A DNA stretch of 64,000 nucleotides from Mesorhizobium sp. B1-1-8. Lineage in GTDB: Bacteria; Pseudomonadota; Alphaproteobacteria; Rhizobiales; Rhizobiaceae. The notes below the pieces were generated by a model. It ran no database searches and was not told the DNA's origin. It worked only from the letters and a program-made list of their open reading frames with translations. Below, piece after piece: positions 27,179 through 35,442 of the stretch; the first letter of the stretch is position 1, and each line of letters opens with the position of its first letter. The stretch lies in the NCBI RefSeq assembly GCF_006442795.2, contig NZ_CP083956.1, forward strand, positions 4,875,501 to 4,939,500, in the 5' to 3' direction. The translations under genes were made by a program, and so were the position numbers.

Positions 27179-27982
27179 ATGGATTGGCTACAACTGGGAC
27201 TGCTCTGCGGCGCAGGCTTTCTGGCCTGGACTCTTAACACGCTGTCGGCGGGCGGCGGTGGTCTGCTGCTGATCCCGGCGGTCACGTTCCTTACCGGCAG
27301 TGCCGCCGTCGCTCCGGTGATCACGCTTACCGAACTCATGGGAAATCCGGTGCGGATCCTGGCGTTTCGTCGCGACGTCGACTGGAGCATCGCGCGCTGG
27401 TACTTGCCCGGAGCTATCGCCGGCGCGGCAGCGGGCGCCTGGCTGTTCGCCAGCGCGCGCGCCGAGTGGCTGCAAATCCTCATTGGGCTCTATCTGATAG
27501 GTGCGGTTTGGGAGTTTCGGGGCGGCGCGCGCAAGCGCAGCTATCGAGCGCGGCTCTGGTGGTTCCTGCCCGCCGGGCTGTTCGTATCCCTGCTGTCGGC
27601 GCTGATGGGCACGGTCGGCCCCGTACTGAACTCGCTTTACCTGAACTATGGCTCCAGCAAGGAGACGTTGGTGGCGACGAAGGCGGTGACCTCCTTCGCG
27701 ACCGACGTGGTCAAGATCGCGGTGTTCACGGGCCTTGGGGTGTTCAGCGGTCACGCCCTTGCCTTCGGTCTGGCGACCGGTCTTGGCGCGGCGCTCTCTA
27801 CGGTTGCGGCGAAGCCGTGGCTCGAGCGGATGAGCGGCCGCCAGTTCCGCACGGCCGTTGTAGCACTGATGGCCGTGAGCGGCGCGCTGATGATCTGGAA
27901 ACAGCACGAGGTCATCGTCGCGCTTTATCATGAGTTTGCTCGCGGTCTCCTGGCCAGCCCGGTCGGACCAGCGCAGGACTAA
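27179..27982 (+). CDS. TauE/SafE family sulfite exporter-like membrane protein
   Basis: About 267 residues with eight hydrophobic helices. The family fingerprint is SAGGGGLLLIPAV in the first helix region and a repeat-like segment LLSALMGTVGPVLNSLYL midway. Members move sulfite, sulfonates or other organosulfur anions; the substrate here is unknown. Start taken at ATG 27179 directly before the first helix; the longer frame to 27128 adds a basic non-membrane tail. Nothing else sulfur-related is adjacent. Confidence 0.87.
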   Translation: MDWLQLGLLCGAGFLAWTLNTLSAGGGGLLLIPAVTFLTGSAAVAPVITLTELMGNPVRILAFRRDVDWSIARWYLPGAIAGAAAGAWLFASARAEWLQILIGLYLIGAVWEFRGGARKRSYRARLWWFLPAGLFVSLLSALMGTVGPVLNSLYLNYGSSKETLVATKAVTSFATDVVKIAVFTGLGVFSGHALAFGLATGLGAALSTVAAKPWLERMSGRQFRTAVVALMAVSGALMIWKQHEVIVALYHEFARGLLASPVGPAQD

Positions 27983-27999
27983 ATCCGCGGTCTGGCAGC

Positions 28000-28146
28000 C
28001 TAAATCGACCCAGCCAAGAAAACCCCGTAGATCATCCCCAAAATGGAACACCCCACAAGCACCTGGATCATGCCCAACTTTAAAGCGGGCTGGCCATAGG
28101 CGAAGTGCACGAAATACCTCGCTGGCTCGGCGAGCCGTAAGATCAA
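28000..28146 (-). CDS. Possible small membrane protein, 48 aa, behind the autotransporter
   Basis: A TTG at 28146 lies 16 bases after the autotransporter stop on the same strand and is preceded by AGGGTGGG. The frame ends in the hydrophobic segment MIQVLVGCSILGMIYGVFLA, which could span a membrane. There is no homology that I recognise, so this may be chance. Confidence 0.25.
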   Translation of the reverse strand: MILRLAEPARYFVHFAYGQPALKLGMIQVLVGCSILGMIYGVFLAGSI

Positions 28147-28162
28147 CCCACCCTGTTCTATC

Positions 28163-31100
28163 TCACCACGCGTAGCGCAAGGTGCCCTTGCCGGCGTAGC
28201 TGGCGGTGACACCGGAGAATTCGCCTTCGAAGGTGGCGGCGAATGCGAGACCATTGGCGAACTTCACTTCGGCCGACGCCGTGGTCAGCGCGGCGTCGCG
28301 CGCCTGCGCCGCGCCATTGACCACGAAGCTTGCTCCGGGCAGCGCCTGGAAGGTGGCCGAGATGCTGCGGTCTGGATCGAAATTGTGCGCCCACGCCGCG
28401 CGTCCGCGCAGGGTGAGGGTCGCATCATTGAGCGCGAACGACTTGTCGGCGCGCAGGCCGAGTTCGCTGCGGGTGGCGGTGACGCTCTTCGACGCATAGC
28501 CTAGCGCGAAGGTGTTGCCGCCGGCGATCGCCTGCTCGGCATAGGCCGGTAGATCGAAGGTGGTGACCTGACCCGCGGCATAAGGCGCGAGGCCGATGCC
28601 GCCGGTCCACGGCGCGACGACGCGATAGCCGCCTTCGACGCGTCCGGAGTAGGCATTGGCGTTGAAGCGCGCCTGCAAATGGTCGGCGCCAATGCTGCGG
28701 TCGGTGGTGATATCCTGCCAGCCATAAGCCAGCGCACCGGTGATATAGGCCGGGCCAATATTGTGGTGCACAAAGGCGCCGGCCTGGAACAGGTCGGAGC
28801 GGCCGGTGCCGCCATTCGCCACCGAGAAGTTGGTGCCGCCGCCGGCGAGCGCAAAGCCGGCCACTGTGTATGGCGAGAACCAGTAGTCGGCGCCGGTCGC
28901 AGCACCTGCGATCCGGCTGGTGGCGGTGTTGGAGCCGAGCGCACCATTGCCGTCGGTGGTTTGCGAGCCGCCGAAGCCCGCGGCCCACACGCTCCAGCGC
29001 GGCTCATAGACCTGCGATTTGGGATGGACGGCCGCATAGGCCTCGCGCTCCGCGCTCGAACGTTCGCGGCCGCCGGCATAGGCGAGCGCATCATTGTCGT
29101 CGGCCGCATAGCCCGCAGCACCACCTGACGACGCGCCGGGATCGCCGCGCCCGGCCACGAACGGATCGGTCAGCACGCCTATAAACAGGTTCATGGCGTC
29201 AAACGTGGTCTGTTGCGATCCCGTCGCGGCTTCGCCGGATGCCTGCGTCAGCCCGGCCGGCGTCAGCGATCCGAACGCCAGCGGAATACCGCCGGTGCGG
29301 TCGAAGAAGTTGATCAACGCATCGGCGACGTTCTGCTGGTTGTCGTTGAGACCCGTCGGCAGATGGAAAGCCAAGGCGAGGTTGAGAAAGGCATTGTTGC
29401 CGTCGTAGCTAAGCGTCGAGGTGAAGTTGGACGGCAGGTCGCTGTTGGCCGGACCTGCAAACGTGCCGTTCACACCGTCGTCCGCATGGAGAATGGTGTA
29501 CTGCTTCGCCACGTAGCTGCCGGGCGCGAAGCTCGCATTCACCGTGGCGCCGCCGAGCGTGGCTTTGCCCGTGACGTTGACGCGGTCGGCATTGGCCGGC
29601 GAGACCTCCACCAGATAGCTCGATGCCGCCGTCAACGTGAGGCTGCCGTTGACGGTCAACAGGCCGATGGAATTGCCCGGCGACAGCGTGCCGCCATTGA
29701 CGGTGGTGGAGCCGACGACGCCGTTGCCGCCGAGCGTGCCGCCCGACATGACGGAGATGGCGCCGCCGAGCGTGCCATTGACGCTTAGGTTGCCGGCGCC
29801 CACCTCGGTCGCGCCGGTGAAGCCGGCGCTGTTCCCGCTCAACGTCGTCGTGCCGCCGCCCGCCTGCCGTATCTGGCCGTTGCCGGAAATCTGGCCGGCG
29901 AAGGTGTAGGCGTCGGAGCGGTTGAAGGAGAGCGTGCCGTTGTTGGCGACGTCGCCGATGATCGAGCCTGTCGTGCCGCCGTTGCCGAGTTGCAGCACGC
30001 CTCCCGTGATCGTCGTGCCGCCGGTATAGGTGTTGGTCCCCGTCAGCGTCACCATGCCCGTGCCGGCTTTGCTCAGCGCGCCATCGCCGGAAATCGTGCC
30101 GGCAGAGACCCCGTCAACGGCCTGATCGAAGACGACGCCGCGGCTGCCCGCGCCGCTGGCGAAGGTCACATTTCCGGCAAGGCTGTTGGTATCGCCCTTC
30201 AGCACCCCGTCCACGACCGACCAGTCCTGATTTCCGGCCCCGGTCAGCGTCCACGCGCTTGAGCCCGTCTTCTCGAAAATGTCGAAGCCGCGATATTGCT
30301 GCGTGGCGCCGATCTGCGACACGTTGAACGTGGCATCGCTCGCGCCGCCGAGCGCCAGCGCGTTGTTGGCGCCGCCCGACGCCACGACATTGCCGGTGAT
30401 AGTCGAGCCCAAGCGCAATTCCAGGCGATTGTTGCTGCCGAACAGCGAGATGGCGTTGGCCATCACCGCGGGGCCGAGGTTTGTGATGCCCGTTCCGCCA
30501 GTGATCGTCCCGGCATTGACGATGGAGATGCCGCCGCTCGCCGCGCCGACGACGCCCACGCCGGCGTGGCCAAGCGCAGGCACCTCGGGACTCTCGCCGC
30601 GGGCCCCGCCCTGGATCATCCCCGCGTTGAACAGGCTGCCCGCCTGGCCATTCTGGAACTGGACGCCCGCGCCGCCGTCACCCGCAGTACTACCGAAGAG
30701 ACTGGTTCTATTATCCCCACCCTTGCCGCCGGTGATGACGCCGGTCGCGGCGTTCACAATGCTGCCACCCCAGGCGACCACGCCCGCGCCGCCATCGCCG
30801 CCGGAGGCGCCCCCGAATCCGCGGCCTCCCGCCCCGCCGGCGATCGTGCCCTGATTGCCGATGGTGCCGAGATTGCTGAGCACGCCGGCGCCGGCGCTAC
30901 CAGCGATGCCGCCGCCGCGGGTGCCGCCGTCCCCACCCATGACGGTGCCGGCTTGAAGGTCCAGCGCGCCACCCTGGTAAAGAAACACGCCAGCGCCGCC
31001 TGCGCCGCCGCCGCCGCCACCGCCACCGGCAATGGTGCTGGCCGCACCGCCGGCGACCGTCACCGTGCCGCCATTGAGCAGCACCAGCCCAGCGCCGCCG

Positions 31101-31750
31101 CCGCCGCCGATGCCCCCATCGCCGCCGGTGCCGCCGCCGCTGTTGCCGCCGGCGCCGCCAGTCACATTATTGCTCACAGTGGCTTGGACACCCGTCCCCG
31201 TCAGCACCAGGCCACCACCACCGCCGCCGCCACCGCCGCTACCGGCATTGGCGCCGGTCCCGCCGCTCCCGGCACTGCCCGAGGATCCGGCAATGGCGCT
31301 ATCGAAGGAAACCGGGCCGGTGACGGCGGAAAGCGTGCCGCTGCCGCCCGCGCCGCCATTGGCGCCATTACCGGGCGCAGTGGGCGAATCGGAGGCGCCG
31401 CCGCCCCCTCCACCGCCGCCGGCGGTAAGATCGTTCGGTGTTCCCGGCGCACCGCCGGCGCCGCCCGTGCCGCTATTGTCGCTGCCGGCAGTACCGGCCT
31501 CAGCCGATCCGCCTGGGGTGGTTGCTGCGGAACCGCCTGCACCGCTACCACGGCCACCGCCGCCGCCGGCGATGCCGCCCGTGGTATTACCGCCGCCTTG
31601 GGTGATCTGCTGCGCCTGCGCCATCGGCGCTGCAATGCCCAACGCGAGCGCCAGCGCCGCGATCGGGGCCGAACTGCGTACCAGCCGGGCATGCCGATGC
31701 AACGGCGTCTTCGTCCGCGCTTGTTCAAACTGCTGCTGCACTGGCCCCAC
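28163..31750 (-). CDS. Glycine-rich autotransporter (type Va secretion) outer membrane protein
   Basis: 1195 residues. A signal peptide ends near residue 47 (ALALGIAAPMAQA). Residues about 50-400 are an extremely Gly-rich passenger made of imperfect units that pair a Gly run with a beta strand such as AGVFLYQGGALDLQAG or AGVVAWGGSIVNAATG. Residues about 540-700 hold autotransporter-associated beta-strand repeats (TLTGTNTYTGGTTITGG). The final 270 residues form the beta-barrel, ending in the outer-membrane signature LRYAW. A right-handed beta-helix passenger exposed on the cell surface is expected; adhesion is a family-level inference. The GTG start at 31750 is uncertain. Confidence 0.9.
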   Translation of the reverse strand: MGPVQQQFEQARTKTPLHRHARLVRSSAPIAALALALGIAAPMAQAQQITQGGGNTTGGIAGGGGGRGSGAGGSAATTPGGSAEAGTAGSDNSGTGGAGGAPGTPNDLTAGGGGGGGGASDSPTAPGNGANGGAGGSGTLSAVTGPVSFDSAIAGSSGSAGSGGTGANAGSGGGGGGGGGLVLTGTGVQATVSNNVTGGAGGNSGGGTGGDGGIGGGGGAGLVLLNGGTVTVAGGAASTIAGGGGGGGGAGGAGVFLYQGGALDLQAGTVMGGDGGTRGGGIAGSAGAGVLSNLGTIGNQGTIAGGAGGRGFGGASGGDGGAGVVAWGGSIVNAATGVITGGKGGDNRTSLFGSTAGDGGAGVQFQNGQAGSLFNAGMIQGGARGESPEVPALGHAGVGVVGAASGGISIVNAGTITGGTGITNLGPAVMANAISLFGSNNRLELRLGSTITGNVVASGGANNALALGGASDATFNVSQIGATQQYRGFDIFEKTGSSAWTLTGAGNQDWSVVDGVLKGDTNSLAGNVTFASGAGSRGVVFDQAVDGVSAGTISGDGALSKAGTGMVTLTGTNTYTGGTTITGGVLQLGNGGTTGSIIGDVANNGTLSFNRSDAYTFAGQISGNGQIRQAGGGTTTLSGNSAGFTGATEVGAGNLSVNGTLGGAISVMSGGTLGGNGVVGSTTVNGGTLSPGNSIGLLTVNGSLTLTAASSYLVEVSPANADRVNVTGKATLGGATVNASFAPGSYVAKQYTILHADDGVNGTFAGPANSDLPSNFTSTLSYDGNNAFLNLALAFHLPTGLNDNQQNVADALINFFDRTGGIPLAFGSLTPAGLTQASGEAATGSQQTTFDAMNLFIGVLTDPFVAGRGDPGASSGGAAGYAADDNDALAYAGGRERSSAEREAYAAVHPKSQVYEPRWSVWAAGFGGSQTTDGNGALGSNTATSRIAGAATGADYWFSPYTVAGFALAGGGTNFSVANGGTGRSDLFQAGAFVHHNIGPAYITGALAYGWQDITTDRSIGADHLQARFNANAYSGRVEGGYRVVAPWTGGIGLAPYAAGQVTTFDLPAYAEQAIAGGNTFALGYASKSVTATRSELGLRADKSFALNDATLTLRGRAAWAHNFDPDRSISATFQALPGASFVVNGAAQARDAALTTASAEVKFANGLAFAATFEGEFSGVTASYAGKGTLRYAW

Positions 31751-31804
31751 CTACCGCCACCCGTCTCGCGGGATCTACGATTGAAATATCAAACCCGCAT
31801 CGCT

Positions 31805-32464
31805 TCAGGCCGCCGGCTGCTTGGTCTTGCGCAGATAGGGAAGAATGGCCTCGAAGGCGCCAAAGCGTTTGACGGCGTCCTCGTCCGAGACCGAGCCGGC
31901 GATCACCACGTCGTCGCCCGGCTCCCAGTCGGCGGGAGTCGCAACCGGAAATTTGGCGGTGAGCTGGATGGAATCGATGGCGCGCAGGATTTCCCGGAAG
32001 TTGCGGCCGGTCGTCATCGGATAGGTGAGTATCAGCTTGATCTTCTTGTCGGGGCCGATGACGAACACCGAACGCACGGTCTGATTGTCGGCGGGCGTGC
32101 GCCCTTCCGATGTCTCGCCGGCAGAGGCAGGCAGCATGTCGTAGAGCTTGGCGACCTTGAGCTCCCGGTCGCCGATCATCGGATAGTTGACCGCGTGGCC
32201 GGTCGCCTGGCGGATGTCGCCCTTCCACTTGTTGTGGTTCTCCACCGGATCGACCGAGATGCCGATGATCTTGGCGTTGCGCTCGTCAAACTCGGCCTTG
32301 AGGCCGGCCATCGTGCCGAGCTCGGTCGTGCAGATCGGGGTGAAATCCTTGGGATGCGAGAAAAGAACCGCCCAGCCGTCGCCGATCCACTCGTGGAAAG
32401 CGATCGGGCCATCTGTGCTGTCCGCGGTAAAATCCGGTGCGATGTCGTTGATGCGGAGGGCCAT
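31805..32464 (-). CDS. Peroxiredoxin, 1-Cys (Prdx6-like)
   Basis: 219 residues, the length of 1-Cys peroxiredoxins. The peroxidatic Cys lies in FSHPKDFTPICTTELG, followed by GISVDPVENHNKW. The dimerisation-type C-terminal domain contains TPADWEPGDDVVI. No resolving Cys is present, as expected. It reduces hydrogen peroxide and organic hydroperoxides in the cytosol. A perfect 10-bp inverted repeat sits in its 5' leader. Confidence 0.93.
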   Translation of the reverse strand: MALRINDIAPDFTADSTDGPIAFHEWIGDGWAVLFSHPKDFTPICTTELGTMAGLKAEFDERNAKIIGISVDPVENHNKWKGDIRQATGHAVNYPMIGDRELKVAKLYDMLPASAGETSEGRTPADNQTVRSVFVIGPDKKIKLILTYPMTTGRNFREILRAIDSIQLTAKFPVATPADWEPGDDVVIAGSVSDEDAVKRFGAFEAILPYLRKTKQPAA

Positions 32465-32492
32465 TTTGATCCCCTTTGATTCTGGTGGCGTG

Positions 32493-32524
32493 GCGCTGTC
32501 TTAGCTTCCCGCAAAAGACAGCGC
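32493..32524 (-). promoter_or_regulatory. Perfect 10-bp inverted repeat in the peroxiredoxin leader
   Basis: GCGCTGTCTT (32493-32502) and AAGACAGCGC (32515-32524) flank a 12-nt loop, 29 bp upstream of the peroxiredoxin start. On the minus strand no T-run follows, so it reads better as an operator or leader hairpin than as a terminator for the upstream araC-type gene. Confidence 0.45.
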
Positions 32525-32641
32525 TGACCATCAGCATTACCTTGCCGGAGCTTCAACGGTGGAGGCTGGTCACTTGCCACGCGCGGCGCGCGCAGCACTA
32601 TGCAATTCCGGCATGAACGGACTGGGATCCTGGCGAAAGAT

Positions 32642-33649
32642 TTAGTGCGCGTTTCGACGCAAGGTTTCGGAAGGACGCTCACCGAAACGAAGGCGATAGG
32701 CTTGGGCGAAGCGGCCTAATTCCCAGAAGCCGTACTGCATGGCCACACTGGTCACCAGGGTCGTGGCCGGATCTGACGCCGACAGCCTTTCGCGCACCCG
32801 GTCGAGCCGGCGATTGCGGGCATACTGTACCGCGCCCTCTCCAAGGAATTCCTGGCAAGCGAGGTTGAGGGTTCGCTGTGCTACACCGACCGCTGCACAG
32901 ATGTCGCCCAGCGACAGCATCTCGTCGGGGTGCTCTTCCACCGCGCGCTCGAAGCGAGCGACGATCTGGCGGTGGCGGCCGAGAGCGGCGCGGTCAGGCC
33001 TCACCCGGCTATGGGTGAGGCAGGCGACAAGGGTATCCAGGATGGCGCCCGAAAGCGCCTTGGCCGTTTGCGGCGCCTCGATAATCTGCGGCGTCTCCCT
33101 GATCGTGCGTGCCATGTCGTTCGTCAGCCCTACAAGCCATGCCATGGGCTCCTTGGGCACCTGGAACATCCGGTCATCGTTCAGCGGAACGCCATGGTCG
33201 ACGCCTGTTAATTTCGGCGCGTGCGTGGCGAGCAGGTCGAAGGACACCGCGATGAGGCCGGAGGCCCAGGCCTGGCCCGGCGGAGAACTCGTGACGGTCC
33301 GTTCGTTCGGTCGCAAGTGAATGATCTGTTGGCCGAAGAGTTTCCTGCCCGAAACGCGGCGGACAGTGCCGGGTTCGGTGGCGAACATGAAGGTGTGCAA
33401 ATTTGCTGTCACACCAGATTGAGAAACCGCCTCGGCGAAGCGGCCGATGCCGATATTGAGTTGGTCGAAAGCGGCGCGCGCCATCGTCGCATGAAAGTTC
33501 CTGCCTGCCGGCCCGAGCGGATGGGGACCGCCGGACCAGGATTTGGTACCGCCGATCGCCTGCGCCATAGCCTCCGGGTCCGAGAAGCTGCCATAATAGG
33601 CTCGGGCAGGTATCTCAGCTTTCTGGCCTGATGTCAGATCTGGCGTCAT
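32642..33649 (-). CDS. AraC family transcriptional regulator
   Basis: 335 residues. An N-terminal sensing domain of about 225 residues precedes two helix-turn-helix units in the last 100. The first includes LSLGDICAAVGVAQRTLNLAC; the second ends with the AraC signature SVAMQYGFWELGRFAQAYRLRFGERPSETLRR. The family binds DNA as one chain with two HTHs, and the ligand is unknown. Start ATG 33649 has AAGGCGAG upstream; the frame continues upstream without family resemblance. It lies between the peroxiredoxin and the PLP-enzyme genes, all on the minus strand, but with gaps of about 165-180 bp. Confidence 0.9.
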   Translation of the reverse strand: MTPDLTSGQKAEIPARAYYGSFSDPEAMAQAIGGTKSWSGGPHPLGPAGRNFHATMARAAFDQLNIGIGRFAEAVSQSGVTANLHTFMFATEPGTVRRVSGRKLFGQQIIHLRPNERTVTSSPPGQAWASGLIAVSFDLLATHAPKLTGVDHGVPLNDDRMFQVPKEPMAWLVGLTNDMARTIRETPQIIEAPQTAKALSGAILDTLVACLTHSRVRPDRAALGRHRQIVARFERAVEEHPDEMLSLGDICAAVGVAQRTLNLACQEFLGEGAVQYARNRRLDRVRERLSASDPATTLVTSVAMQYGFWELGRFAQAYRLRFGERPSETLRRNAH

Positions 33650-33813
33650 GGTGCTCGCCTTGTTGGTCGTCAAATAGCCCGCGAACAGTTCGAACCTGAA
33701 GAGGCCGCAATATGCAAGCGCCGCCGTCGCTTGCCACGCGAGCAACCGTCCCGGAAACGGGTAGCACTGCACGGCCAGCACGCGCGGCTCAACGTTTAGC
33801 ACGGCTTTCCGGG

Positions 33814-35172
33814 TCACGCCGCCAGCACCGCGCCCTCGACAATGTCGAGCGCACGGTCGAGGTCGTCTTTCGAAATGACCAGCGGCGGCGACAAGGTCAG
33901 CACGTTGCCCTGGCTGACCTTGAAGCTGAGCCCTTGCTCGAGGCACGAATAAAATACCCGCTCAGCTAGATCCCGCGCGGGCTGGCGCGTGGCGCGGTCC
34001 TCGACGAGTTCGACGCCCACCATCAGCCCCCTGCCCCTGACGTCGCCGACTTGAGGCGAGCGCGCCATGAGATCCTGCATGCGCGCCTGCATGTGCAGGC
34101 CGAGCTCGGCCGCGCGCTCGACCAGCCCTTCCTCCAGGATGATGTCGATCGTCGTCAGCGCCGCGCGGGTCGTCACCGGATTCTTTTCGTGGGTGTAGTG
34201 ACCGATGGCGAAGCCGCCGGCGACGTCGAGGTCGCGGCGCGCAATGACGGCGGCAATCGGCAGGATGCCGCCGCCGAGCGACTTGCCGAGAACGACGATG
34301 TCGGGCGTCACGCCATCATGCTCGTGGGCGAAGAATTTTCCGGTCTTGCCAAGCCCGGTCGGGATCTCGTCGAAGATCAGCAGCGTGCCATGGCGGTCGC
34401 AGGCTTCCCGCACCAGCTTCCAGAAACCGGGCGGCGGCGGATTGGGCGTCGCCCGCATCGGCTCGGCGACGACCGCCGCCACGTCCTGCTCGCGGCCGAG
34501 CACGTAGGCAATCATGTTGGCGCAAGCCAGCCCCGACGCCTCCAGGGAGGCGTGGCCATAGGGGCAGCGATAGCCATCCCAGGGCGCCACATGCTCGGTG
34601 CCGGTCATCATCGGGCCGGCGATGTGGGAGCGGAAGGTCGCTTCGCCGCCGACGCTGGCGGCGCCGAAGCCGGCGCCGTGAAAGGCATCCCAGAACGACA
34701 GCGTCTTGAAGCGGCCGGTTGCGGCACGCGCGATCTTCAGCGCCACCTCGATAGCGTCCGAACCGCCGGTGGTGAACAGCACCTTGCCGAGATCGCCGGG
34801 CGCCAGTTCGGCCAGCTTCTCGGCCAGCTCGACGGCGGGCTCACAGGCGAAGCGGCGCGGCGCAAAGCACAACTCATCGAGCTGCCTCTTGATCGCGGCC
34901 ACCAGCCTTGGATGACCATAGCCGAGATGATGCACGCTGTTGCCATGGAAATCCATGAAGCGGCGGCCGGCCGTGTCCTCGATCCAGATGCCTTCAGCCT
35001 TGGTGATCGTTGAGAGACAGGGGCTGGACAGGCTCTGATGCATGAACGCCGCGGCGTCGCGATCGAGCAGGCCGCGGATGCGCGGATCGTCCTGCCCGGC
35101 GTCCCATCGGGCGCGCGCCGCCGTCATGTTGGAATCACCCTCGGTATGCACAAGCTCTTTTGTCGCGGCCAT
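33814..35172 (-). CDS. Class III PLP-dependent aminotransferase-fold enzyme (PbfA-like)
   Basis: 452 residues, fold-type I class III. Visible features are GNSVHHLGYGHPR near the substrate-entry loop, the cofactor loop TTGGSDAIEVALK, LIFDEIPTGLGKTG with the cofactor Asp, and the Schiff-base Lys in VLGKSLGGG. The N-terminal HQSLSSPCLSTITKAEG reminds me of the (R)-1-hydroxy-2-aminoethylphosphonate ammonia-lyase group rather than of ornithine or GABA transaminases. No phosphonate genes lie beside it, so the substrate is open. Start ATG 35172 has GGAG seven bases upstream. Confidence 0.8.
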   Translation of the reverse strand: MAATKELVHTEGDSNMTAARARWDAGQDDPRIRGLLDRDAAAFMHQSLSSPCLSTITKAEGIWIEDTAGRRFMDFHGNSVHHLGYGHPRLVAAIKRQLDELCFAPRRFACEPAVELAEKLAELAPGDLGKVLFTTGGSDAIEVALKIARAATGRFKTLSFWDAFHGAGFGAASVGGEATFRSHIAGPMMTGTEHVAPWDGYRCPYGHASLEASGLACANMIAYVLGREQDVAAVVAEPMRATPNPPPPGFWKLVREACDRHGTLLIFDEIPTGLGKTGKFFAHEHDGVTPDIVVLGKSLGGGILPIAAVIARRDLDVAGGFAIGHYTHEKNPVTTRAALTTIDIILEEGLVERAAELGLHMQARMQDLMARSPQVGDVRGRGLMVGVELVEDRATRQPARDLAERVFYSCLEQGLSFKVSQGNVLTLSPPLVISKDDLDRALDIVEGAVLAA

Positions 35173-35442
35173 GTTTGTCTCCAAAATACGAATGAGGGAG
35201 CGTGGAGCGCCCTCTGTTGCCCGCCGCTATTGTGGCCCGGTCAGGACCAGGCAGCGACCCGGTTTCACATTTAGTGCAGCTCTTCATCGCTTCGATGACG
35301 CCTTCGTTGCAGGACGCCATCCGCCCGGCGCCGGCGGCGTGGAGCGTCGATCGACCTGCGGCAATTCGGATAAACCTTTTCCGTCGACAGGCGTTGTTCG
35401 TTCCAACGGGAATAAGCGACGCCAGCCGAGAGGTTCAACCCG

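Noticed and set aside
30296..32479. Long Ala/Gly- and Pro-rich frames on the plus strand opposite the autotransporter
   Set aside because: They mirror the Gly codons of the autotransporter passenger and cross into the antisense of the peroxiredoxin gene.
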